Origin: Spirochaetales bacterium
GTDB taxonomy: Bacteria; Spirochaetota; GWE2-31-10
NCBI GenBank assembly: GCA_017624275.1
Contig: JAGANG010000053.1
Span: 1 to 45,638 of the forward strand
Length of the DNA: 45,638 nt
Direction: 5' to 3'
Made by a program: the position numbers and the translations under genes. Shown here one piece after another: positions 17,057 through 23,809 of the stretch. The notes under the pieces were generated by a model, which was not told where the DNA came from, made no database searches, and worked only from the letters and a program-made list of their open reading frames with translations. Position 1 is the first letter of the stretch; every line of letters starts with the position of its first letter.

Positions 17057-17977
17057 TTAAGGTAAAAAATGACCGGCACTCAAATAAAGTCGATACCATT
17101 CTTCCCTAGTGAGATTCACCTCGGTAGCTTTGGTAATTTCGTCTAATCGATTAATATTCATCGTACCGGTAATTAATTGAATTTTTGCCGGATGACGCAA
17201 CACCCAAACGGCTGCGATTGTAGTTTTAGAAACACCGTATTTTTGCCCGATTTCCCACAACACACCGTTAAGACTTCCGTAATTCCCGTTATCAATAAAA
17301 CAGCCGCTGCCGTTATCACTTTGAAACGGCGACCACGCCTGAACCGTAATATCATTAAGCCGACAATATTCCAATGCTCCGCCGTCACGACAAACCGCTC
17401 CGTCAGAATTCATATTCACTTCCAAGCTTTGCGAAATCATTTTACAATGTCCTAGCCCAAACTGCATTTGATTCACAATCAAATCTTGATTAATATATTT
17501 TTTCAGCAATTGAATCTGAATCGGACTGTGATTGGAAACACCAAAATGCAAAACTTTCCCTGCTTTTTGTAATTTGTCAAATGCCGCAGCAACTTCTTCT
17601 CCATCAAAAAGTACATCCGGGCGGTGCAAAATTAACACATCAAGATAATTTGTTTCCAAACGTTTCAAAATACCGTCCACACTTTGCAAAATATGCGATT
17701 CTGAAAAATCATACATTTTACCCGGAACAATCCCACATTTTGATTGCAAAATAATTTTATCACGCCCTATTCCCAAACTTTTGATTCCGCCGGCAAGAAC
17801 CTCCTCGCACTTGCCGCCGCCGTAAATATCTGCGTGATCAAAAAAATTAAGCCCCAAATCTAAACATCGCACTATAAAATTTTGTAAATCATGCGACGGC
17901 ATAGACGCCATTCGCATACAACCGACACCTATTACAGGCACTTTTAAGTTTGTCTTTCCTAATATTTGATAATTCAT
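17057..17977 (-). CDS. Aldo/keto reductase (YdhF-like)
   Basis: 306 residues, the usual length of the family. The catalytic tetrad is present: Asp47 in FFDHADIYGGG, Tyr52, Lys80 in QSKCG and His118 in LILHRPD. The NADPH-binding C-terminal part includes QLITGTMNINRLDE. It resembles the YdhF branch of the superfamily, whose physiological substrate is uncertain. The ribosome-binding site is weak (AAAG only). It is the first gene of a three-gene redox operon with the flavoprotein and NIF3-insert genes. Substrate cannot be assigned from the sequence. Confidence 0.9.
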   Translation of the reverse strand: MNYQILGKTNLKVPVIGVGCMRMASMPSHDLQNFIVRCLDLGLNFFDHADIYGGGKCEEVLAGGIKSLGIGRDKIILQSKCGIVPGKMYDFSESHILQSVDGILKRLETNYLDVLILHRPDVLFDGEEVAAAFDKLQKAGKVLHFGVSNHSPIQIQLLKKYINQDLIVNQMQFGLGHCKMISQSLEVNMNSDGAVCRDGGALEYCRLNDITVQAWSPFQSDNGSGCFIDNGNYGSLNGVLWEIGQKYGVSKTTIAAVWVLRHPAKIQLITGTMNINRLDEITKATEVNLTREEWYRLYLSAGHFLP

Positions 17978-18106
17978 AGCTTTATTTTTTACTAAAAGAT
18001 TTTTGATATAACAAGCGGAAGTTTTTCTGTTGAAAAGTAATTACTTATAAAATGCTTTTAGTGTATAAGTACGCTGAAATAAATAGATTTTAAGGAGTTA
18101 TTAATT

Positions 18107-18730
18107 ATGAAAAAACTACTAATATTTTTTTCATTTATTTCTTGCCTAGTCGCTTGTCAAAACGATAATGAAACAATTAATAAAATTACTTATGAAAAAA
18201 ATTATGAATTCGTAGTAGATGTACCAGAAGTTAATAAAAATACAATTTTTGATTCTATTTCAATTTGGTTAAATTCTGAATTTCCAGAAAAAGATATTAA
18301 TTCAAATGACAAAGCAAAAAATTTTGCTCAAACTTTTATGGCATTAGATTCTCCGGGATGGGCAAATACTTTTATTGACCATAAACAACAAAATATAAAA
18401 AATGTAACAACAAATAACCCTGATTTAAATATTTTTGAATGTTCCATTAAAAATATTGTTATAGAAACACAAAATGAAAAATGGGGAGCCGGTGGGCGAT
18501 GGTTAATAGCAAATGCAAACATCATGATACAAATTAAAGACGAAAAATATAGAATATTATGGAAAAATGTCACTGTAAATGAACTCAAAATTGGTTTTTA
18601 CGGCAGAAACACGTGGATAAAACCTCAAACTACAATTGAAGAAAAAACTTACGGAAAACTGATTACTATACTCGAAAGTACATCAAACAACCTTAAAGAA
18701 TACGTTAAAAAAATTAATAACGACTGGTAA
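18107..18730 (+). CDS. Lipoprotein of unknown function, possibly DUF4468-like
   Basis: 207 residues. The signal peptide ends in the lipobox LVAC (Cys17), followed by a short Asn/Asp linker. The segment YEFVVDVPEVNKNTIFDSIS with SIWLNSEFPE resembles the start of DUF4468-type domains (a TBP-like fold common in Bacteroidetes lipoproteins), though the match is only from memory. The rest alternates beta strands (ANIMIQIKDEKYRILWKNVT) and ends in a helix. AAGGAG is 9 bases before the ATG. It is very AT-rich, even for this window, which may hint at transfer. It is convergent with the 18912 gene across palindromic element B. Confidence 0.7.
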   Translation: MKKLLIFFSFISCLVACQNDNETINKITYEKNYEFVVDVPEVNKNTIFDSISIWLNSEFPEKDINSNDKAKNFAQTFMALDSPGWANTFIDHKQQNIKNVTTNNPDLNIFECSIKNIVIETQNEKWGAGGRWLIANANIMIQIKDEKYRILWKNVTVNELKIGFYGRNTWIKPQTTIEEKTYGKLITILESTSNNLKEYVKKINNDW

Positions 18731-18753
18731 TTAATTTCATACCGTTTTTATTA

Positions 18754-18884
18754 AAAAGGGACTATTCAAAATTTTAGTACATAGCGTCATTCCGAACTTA
18801 TTTCGGAATATCAAAGCTATATACTGTATAGATACTGAAATAAATTCAGCATGACGATACTTTATTGAATAGCCCCTTATTTTT
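18754..18884 (-). repeat. Intergenic palindromic element, copy B (inverted orientation)
   Basis: Outer arms GGGACTATTCAA (18758-18769) and TTGAATAGCCCC (18865-18876) pair at 11 of 12 positions and are flanked by A and T runs, so the element can terminate both convergent genes. The interior holds ATTCCGAACTTATTTCGGAAT (21 bases, split here as ATTCCGAA and TTCGGAAT arms) and a CTGAAATAAATTCAG hairpin beside GTCAT and ATGAC. It is the reverse complement arrangement of copies A and C. Confidence 0.8.
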
Positions 18885-18911
18885 CCCCCGCCTATAGCAC
18901 AATCACATTTC

Positions 18912-19994
18912 TTAACGATTTACGTTTTCATTGCGACCTTTTATTGTTCCTTTTTTACTTCGTGAAACATAATTGTATTTATCGTCTTCTTTATAACCAT
19001 ATTTGTCCGAATAGCAATATTGCATTTCTTCATAAAAATAATCACCGGAATCATTGTCATCGTAATAGCGATACTCTTCTTTCCCCACCAATTGATTGTC
19101 AGTTTCTACATTATTGTAGAAAGCAACATTTTGTTTGTACTTTTTGTCTTTGTATTTACCGTAAGTATAAACCGTATAATTTTGGTCTTTGCCGTCAGAT
19201 ACAATGTGTTCTTTTATCACATCGCCGGCTTCGTCAAGTTCATATTCAGCAATTTCGCAAGAATCTTTTGTATCATCTTCTTTCAATAAAAAAGTTTCTT
19301 TTTTATAAGATTTATCGCCGGATATTCCATAATAATATTGCGTAAAATATTTTTTTGTCACATCATCAGTGTCGTCATCATCTACATCATGATAATTTAT
19401 TGTCGTAATATCATTGATTCTGCCGGATGTTGCGTCATATTGATAAGACAACTCTTCTGTTAAATCTTGAAATTCGTCATCATAAAAATATTCTTTTATC
19501 AGATGTGTATTTTCATATTCTGATTTACAACAATTAATAATTTCACCGTCTTCTTTTTCAATGTACTTAATTTCATTATTGTTTATTGTTTTTACAGCCT
19601 TATACAGTTCTTTTCCTGCGGTGTCATAAGTTTTCTTTTCCAACAATTCTGTTTTTCCGGTAATGCTATTATTTGCATATTTCAAAATCTGACTTCCGAT
19701 TTTTTCTTTTTGTTCAGTGTCGTTATTGTAAACCGTTACTTTTATCTCTTTCGGATTATTACTGTCGTATGCACAATATTCTTCCAATTTCCCGGTAGAA
19801 TCATAACGCCACGACTCTATGGGTAAATCATCAGCATTTCTTTTTTCAAGATATCGATAAAACGGAATAGAATTATCCAGTTTTTCAACAGTAATTTCTT
19901 TTTCTTCATCTGTGTTATTTTTCTTTTCAACTTCACAGGAAATTAAAATTCCAAACAATAAGCAAATATTTATAAATAGTATATTTTTATTCAT
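18912..19994 (-). CDS. Lipoprotein with YD-repeat-like sequence
   Basis: 360 residues. The signal peptide ends in the lipobox LISC (Cys20), followed by an acidic linker. The mature part is a string of degenerate units of the form 'Y-D-x-x-G-x-x' with alternating strands: WRYDSTGKLEEYCAYDSNN, KKTYDTAGKELYKAVKT, EYELDEAGDVIKEHIV and KEEYRYYDDNDSGD. This recalls the YD repeats of Rhs/wall-associated proteins but without the Rhs core or toxin tip. It is highly acidic and Tyr-rich. It is the third gene of a three-gene operon (11 bases after the previous stop) and ends against palindromic element B. No function is known. Confidence 0.75.
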   Translation of the reverse strand: MNKNILFINICLLFGILISCEVEKKNNTDEEKEITVEKLDNSIPFYRYLEKRNADDLPIESWRYDSTGKLEEYCAYDSNNPKEIKVTVYNNDTEQKEKIGSQILKYANNSITGKTELLEKKTYDTAGKELYKAVKTINNNEIKYIEKEDGEIINCCKSEYENTHLIKEYFYDDEFQDLTEELSYQYDATSGRINDITTINYHDVDDDDTDDVTKKYFTQYYYGISGDKSYKKETFLLKEDDTKDSCEIAEYELDEAGDVIKEHIVSDGKDQNYTVYTYGKYKDKKYKQNVAFYNNVETDNQLVGKEEYRYYDDNDSGDYFYEEMQYCYSDKYGYKEDDKYNYVSRSKKGTIKGRNENVNR

Positions 19995-20005
19995 ACATTC
20001 CTCCG

Positions 20006-21157
20006 TTATTTATTTCCGGCACATCGATATACAACTAAACTTTTTTCGCCGAAGTCTTTCTTGTACAAATTCTTTATTAAACTTAAAGATGTGTCGGAAT
20101 TAACACCGAATTCACATTCTGCACTAAAAATCTTTTCCGGTGATTTTGTAAGTGAAGTTTTAAAATCTTTATCAACTTCAAATGATAACTGTGCGTCAAT
20201 ATTGCCGCTGGCTCTTGCATACGGCTCAATTTTCGCTTTTACTTCGGCTATGCTCAAACCTAAAACCGAAAAATTGAAGTTTATTCCAAACATTTGTTTC
20301 AAACCTGTCGATTCCGAAGCCTCTATCACAACACTTTCACTCGATTCAATTTTAAAATCTCTGGTCACGCTACATTTTGTCGGTAAAGGCAACTTAAACC
20401 ATCTTCTTTCCAAAATTGCGGAAAAAGCGACCTCGCCATTTATTTTTTCATTCAATTGAATTTCTGCTTTTATTGCTCCGGTAGCCGAAGTTTGAGTAAC
20501 TATTTTGGTGTTTATTTTTAAAACTTTGTTGGTTTCATTAAAATCTGTCAGTGTTATTTCATCAGATTTATATTCATTAGAAATAGTAGCCTCTAATTTT
20601 GTAGAAGTCATTCCCAATTCAAAAGCTGTACCGATTTTTATTAAACCTTTTTTATTTTTTACCGGAATATCAACAGTCGCAATCAAATCAAGCGATGCAT
20701 TTAAATTTGTTTCAAAAGACACCTGTCCTACATTGTTGGAATACTCTTTTCTCACAGCCAAACTTTTATTAAAAATTTCACCGCGACTGTTTGCCATATC
20801 ATCAATAAGGTTTATTTTGATATTTTGCTCAGGAAAAAAATACGACTCCATAACATCATAAAAATCCGGGTGTTGTGTATCAATAACTATTTTGTTTGCA
20901 AATCTCTTAATCTCCGTAACTTTTCTCGCTAAACTTTCATCAGCCGCATCAAAAATAACTATATCACCCGGTTGCAAATCCATTAAATTAGCTGTTACAA
21001 ACTCTCCATTTTTCTCGGATAAATTTATTCCCTGGATTGAAAAATCGGCTACCGTAGATTCATAGACTATTTCTGAATTATTTACAGCCACAATTTGCGG
21101 CAAAAGTACAAATGTAATCAAAGAAACAAATATTGATAGAACAATTTTATTATTCAT
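20006..21157 (-). CDS. Exported beta-rich protein of unknown function
   Basis: 383 residues with a signal peptide (MNNKIVLSIFVSLITFVLLP, cleavage near IVAVN) and no lipobox. Early residues include NLMDLQPGDIVIFDAADE, followed by about 280 residues of predicted long beta strands (ISNEYKSDEITLTDFNE, LKINTKIVTQTSATGAIKAE, KAKIEPYARASGNIDAQLSF). The pattern fits a large beta-sheet periplasmic or surface domain; no family is recognised. GGAGG precedes the ATG. It is the middle gene of an operon between two YD-repeat-like lipoproteins (24 and 11 bases spacing), which suggests a common envelope complex. Confidence 0.7.
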   Translation of the reverse strand: MNNKIVLSIFVSLITFVLLPQIVAVNNSEIVYESTVADFSIQGINLSEKNGEFVTANLMDLQPGDIVIFDAADESLARKVTEIKRFANKIVIDTQHPDFYDVMESYFFPEQNIKINLIDDMANSRGEIFNKSLAVRKEYSNNVGQVSFETNLNASLDLIATVDIPVKNKKGLIKIGTAFELGMTSTKLEATISNEYKSDEITLTDFNETNKVLKINTKIVTQTSATGAIKAEIQLNEKINGEVAFSAILERRWFKLPLPTKCSVTRDFKIESSESVVIEASESTGLKQMFGINFNFSVLGLSIAEVKAKIEPYARASGNIDAQLSFEVDKDFKTSLTKSPEKIFSAECEFGVNSDTSLSLIKNLYKKDFGEKSLVVYRCAGNK

Positions 21158-21181
21158 AATTTTTTACCTCCGATATGTCGT

Positions 21182-21649
21182 TTAATTTTTTAATTTTTTT
21201 ATCCATGTATTTCCGTTTTCATCAGTCGAAATTATTTTTTTCACATTGTTGCTTTCATCTCGTTCGAAAACGCTCTCAACTTTTTGCTTATTTCCTCGTG
21301 AATTAGTATGACTGACTGTCTTTTTGTTTATTTGTCCGTCACCACGAGAATATTCATATGAAAAATAAAATTCTGATTTTCTACCTAAATTTGAAGTTTC
21401 ATTGATACTTTGTACCTGACCGTTGTTGTCATAATTGTAAATTCTTGTAGTCACTCTTCCTGCCATGTCAATAAAATCATTTCGCTTGATTTTATTATCC
21501 GTATCCAAATAATAAATACTTTGCCCGACATCACTGTTAATAACAACTTGAAACAGGTTTTCATCATTTTGGTTTGCATTTTGTACTTGCGTACATCCTA
21601 CCGATAACAAAAAAAGAACTGTAGATAAAATAAATATTCTGTAAATCAT
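21182..21649 (-). CDS. Small YD-repeat-like lipoprotein
   Basis: 155 residues. The signal peptide ends in the lipobox SVGC (Cys19). The mature part holds several short 'Y-x-Y-D/DxxG' units (YYLDTDNKIKRNDFIDMAGR, RIYNYDNNGQVQSINETS, FERDESNNVKKIISTDENGN), similar in style to the longer lipoprotein encoded two genes downstream. GGAGG lies 3-4 bases before the ATG. It is the first gene of the operon 21649-18912. It may bind sugars or a partner through the repeats, but this is only inference. Confidence 0.7.
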   Translation of the reverse strand: MIYRIFILSTVLFLLSVGCTQVQNANQNDENLFQVVINSDVGQSIYYLDTDNKIKRNDFIDMAGRVTTRIYNYDNNGQVQSINETSNLGRKSEFYFSYEYSRGDGQINKKTVSHTNSRGNKQKVESVFERDESNNVKKIISTDENGNTWIKKLKN

Positions 21650-21742
21650 ATTACCTCCGTTTGATTTATTAAACTCAATAGTAATTAAGTATTAAACAAA
21701 AAGTAAAATAATTTACTCAATATTTTTTAATATTTAACAGAA

Positions 21743-21776
21743 TAAAAAAAGGACTGTTTGGAAAACCAAACAGTCC
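21743..21776 (-). terminator. Intrinsic terminator of the pyrimidine-nucleoside phosphorylase gene
   Basis: A perfect 11-bp stem GGACTGTTTGG / CCAAACAGTCC (21751-21761 with 21766-21776), AAAA loop on the plus strand, and a run of seven T on the minus strand after it. Its GGACTGT/ACAGTCC ends match the outer arms of palindromic elements A and C. The remaining 21650-21871 gap is AT-rich with nothing else recognised. Confidence 0.92.
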
Positions 21777-21871
21777 AACTTGCAAATAAACAGTTCTGCA
21801 TCAAAATTACTTAAAACTTCGACACATATTTTAAAGGATTACTAATTTAACGAATACTTTGATAATTAATC

Positions 21872-23164
21872 TCAAATTTCTTCATAAATAATTTCATTTT
21901 TTTTCGGTTTATTATCTGAAATCACAATTGATTTTTCTAATAACTTCTGTGCAGTCTCAATATCGCCCTCATTATAAAACAAAGTAAATATAGGTTCATC
22001 TTTTACAACCGAATCGCCTACTTTTTTTAACACTTCAATTCCGGCATAATGATCAATCGTGTCTTCTTTTGTTCGTCGTCCGCAACCTATGTAAATCGAA
22101 GCGATTCCCACATCGTAAGAATTTATTTCTTCTATGTATCCGTTTTTTTGTGCATAAATAGTTTTTGAATATTTATAAAGCTTTTTAGGATTTATCACAT
22201 AATCAATATCGCCGTCTTGATGCTCTATATTTTGCAAAAACAACTTAAATGCTTCGCCGGAAGCTACAGCTTTTTTTGCCATATCAACAGCTTCTTCCAT
22301 TGTCGCAGCCTTTTCTGATAAAACAATCATCCAGCCGGCAAGCCTGTAAGTCAATTCCATTAATCGCTCATCGCCATTTCCTTGCAATGCGGCAGCACTT
22401 TCCAATAATTCGTTATAATTTCCTATTGTACGCCCCAAAGGTTGATCCATATCACTTATTACAACTTTTATTTTCAGACCGGCAGCCTTTGCCGTTCCCA
22501 CGATATACTCTGCCAATTTTTTTGCATCATCAATATTTTTCATAAATGCACCGCTGCCGCATTTTAAATCTAATACGAGAGCATTACTTCCTTCTGCAAT
22601 TTTCTTTGACATAATCGAAGAAGTTATCAATGGAATAGATTCAACAGTCCCTGTTACGTCACGCAAAGCATACATTCGCTTATCCGCCGGGACAAAATCT
22701 TCCGTTTGCCCCATCATTACATAACCATCATCTGCTAAAATCTTGCGAACCTCTCCCTCAGTCAAAAAAACTCGATATCCGGGAACAGATTCCAGTTTAT
22801 CCAAAGTGCCGCCGGTATGCCCAAGCCCTCGACCGCTCATCATCGGAATCTTACAACCGCAAGCAGCAGCTATTGGAGCCAACAACAAACTTACTTTATC
22901 ACCGACTCCGCCGGTAGAATGTTTGTCCACTTTTATTCCTTCAATTTCCGGGAAATCAAAACGTATTCCGGAAGCAATCATTGCATTAGTCAACTGCCAA
23001 GTTTCTTCAAAATCTAATCCTTGAAAAAAAACAGCCATCAAAAATGCCGAAATCTGATAATCAGGAATATCTCCGGAAACATACCCAGCAATTAATTCTT
23101 TGATATCCTGTTCTTGCAACTTTTCCCCGTTTCTTTTCTTTATAATATAATCAACAGCTCGCAT
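21872..23164 (-). CDS. Pyrimidine-nucleoside (thymidine) phosphorylase
   Basis: 430 residues, standard for the family. It phosphorolyses thymidine, deoxyuridine or uridine to free base and (deoxy)ribose-1-phosphate for salvage and carbon recovery. The signature VDKHSTGGVGDKVSLLLAP covers the phosphate site (about 79-97); SGRGLGHTGGTLDKLES and the ALRDVTGTVESIPLITSSI region form the nucleoside site, and the C-terminal biotin/lipoyl-like lobe contains VLKKVGDSVVKDEPIFTL. The residue pattern fits the Gram-positive-type Pdp as well as DeoA, so no symbol is given. GGAGG precedes the ATG. It is monocistronic between two terminators. Confidence 0.93.
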   Translation of the reverse strand: MRAVDYIIKKRNGEKLQEQDIKELIAGYVSGDIPDYQISAFLMAVFFQGLDFEETWQLTNAMIASGIRFDFPEIEGIKVDKHSTGGVGDKVSLLLAPIAAACGCKIPMMSGRGLGHTGGTLDKLESVPGYRVFLTEGEVRKILADDGYVMMGQTEDFVPADKRMYALRDVTGTVESIPLITSSIMSKKIAEGSNALVLDLKCGSGAFMKNIDDAKKLAEYIVGTAKAAGLKIKVVISDMDQPLGRTIGNYNELLESAAALQGNGDERLMELTYRLAGWMIVLSEKAATMEEAVDMAKKAVASGEAFKLFLQNIEHQDGDIDYVINPKKLYKYSKTIYAQKNGYIEEINSYDVGIASIYIGCGRRTKEDTIDHYAGIEVLKKVGDSVVKDEPIFTLFYNEGDIETAQKLLEKSIVISDNKPKKNEIIYEEI

Positions 23165-23192
23165 TTTTACCTCCGTACTTAAATTTGAGTAT

Positions 23193-23224
23193 AAAAAAAG
23201 TGTACCGCAAAATCGGGTACACTT
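23193..23224 (-). terminator. Intrinsic terminator of the pnp operon
   Basis: AAGTGTACC (23198-23206) pairs with GGTACACTT (23216-23224), a 9-base loop between, with a long U run on the minus strand. The stem is nearly identical to the one at 3577-3618. It lies only about 30 bases before the next start, so the promoter of the phosphorylase gene must overlap or follow it closely. Confidence 0.88.
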
Positions 23225-23235
23225 CTACATTTTTT

Positions 23236-23571
23236 TTAATTATCATCCTCTTCATCTTCTTTGAACTTCTTCTTTCCGGCATTCCAGAATAATAACGCTA
23301 TCAACAGATTTACTACAGCGACTATTAATACGGAAAAGAATAGTTTTAAATGCAGAAAATCTCGAAAAACTTCTACAATCATAACATTCAATGCCAGCCA
23401 AAAGAAAAAGAAGAAAAATAATCCTAAAATAAAATTAACTCCGCCGATAAGATATTTTTTTATCTTATTAACGAAACTATCCGTAACGCTTTTAACAAAA
23501 GTATTCGCACTTTTCTTTATAAAGCCTACTAAAGGATTATAGAGGAATCCCAATTTATTTTTTCTTGCCAC
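23236..23571 (-). CDS. YqjE/holin-X-like two-TM membrane protein
   Basis: 111 residues beginning with a GTG (23571) that follows AGGA by about 7 bases. The N-terminal 40 residues are basic and amphipathic, then come two hydrophobic hairpin segments (about 43-70 with six Phe in a row, and about 76-95), then an acidic Lys/Asp/Glu tail. This is the architecture of the YqjE / putative holin-X family; it is not a phage lysis gene by context. It overlaps the upstream YqjD-like gene by 17 bases and ends at the pnp-operon terminator. In E. coli YqjD and YqjE are also adjacent. Confidence 0.65.
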   Translation of the reverse strand: MARKNKLGFLYNPLVGFIKKSANTFVKSVTDSFVNKIKKYLIGGVNFILGLFFFFFFWLALNVMIVEVFRDFLHLKLFFSVLIVAVVNLLIALLFWNAGKKKFKEDEEDDN

Positions 23572-23788
23572 AATGTTTTCCTGTCAAAGAAAAAATAATT
23601 CCGGTAAAAAATCCTATAACTAAAGAAATTCCTACAGTAAGAAAAACATTTTCTTTCAATTTTGTTTCGGTTTCAGGTAAATAATCGTTTTGAATCATTT
23701 CTTTCAATTCTGAAATTTTTTTCTCTACATCATCTTTTACCTGTTTAATAGCATCTTCAAACAACTTATCTTTTTTTTCTTCAGCCAT
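23555..23788 (-). CDS. YqjD/ElaB-like (DUF883-type) tail-anchored membrane protein
   Basis: 77 residues. Residues 1-47 are a charged amphipathic helix (KQVKDDVEKKISELKEMIQN), followed by a C-terminal membrane helix VGISLVIGFFTGIIFS whose VGI-IG-G-S spacing matches the tail of E. coli YqjD (VGIGAAIGVVLGVLLS from memory). YqjD, ElaB and YgaM are inner-membrane proteins that bind ribosomes in stationary phase. The gene starts 21 bases after pnp and overlaps the YqjE-like gene, so a pnp-yqjD-yqjE-like operon is likely. The family match is by eye. Confidence 0.6.
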   Translation of the reverse strand: MAEEKKDKLFEDAIKQVKDDVEKKISELKEMIQNDYLPETETKLKENVFLTVGISLVIGFFTGIIFSLTGKHCGKKK

Positions 23789-23809
23789 TTTTCACTCCTA
23801 TGTATGAAA

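Noticed and set aside
23555..23571. Programmed frameshift between the YqjD-like and YqjE-like genes
   Set aside because: The downstream gene has its own GTG start with AGGA at the right distance, and the two are separate families elsewhere.
23236..23571. Prophage holin
   Set aside because: No phage genes nearby; overlap with a YqjD-like gene and cotranscription with pnp fit a YqjE-like protein better.
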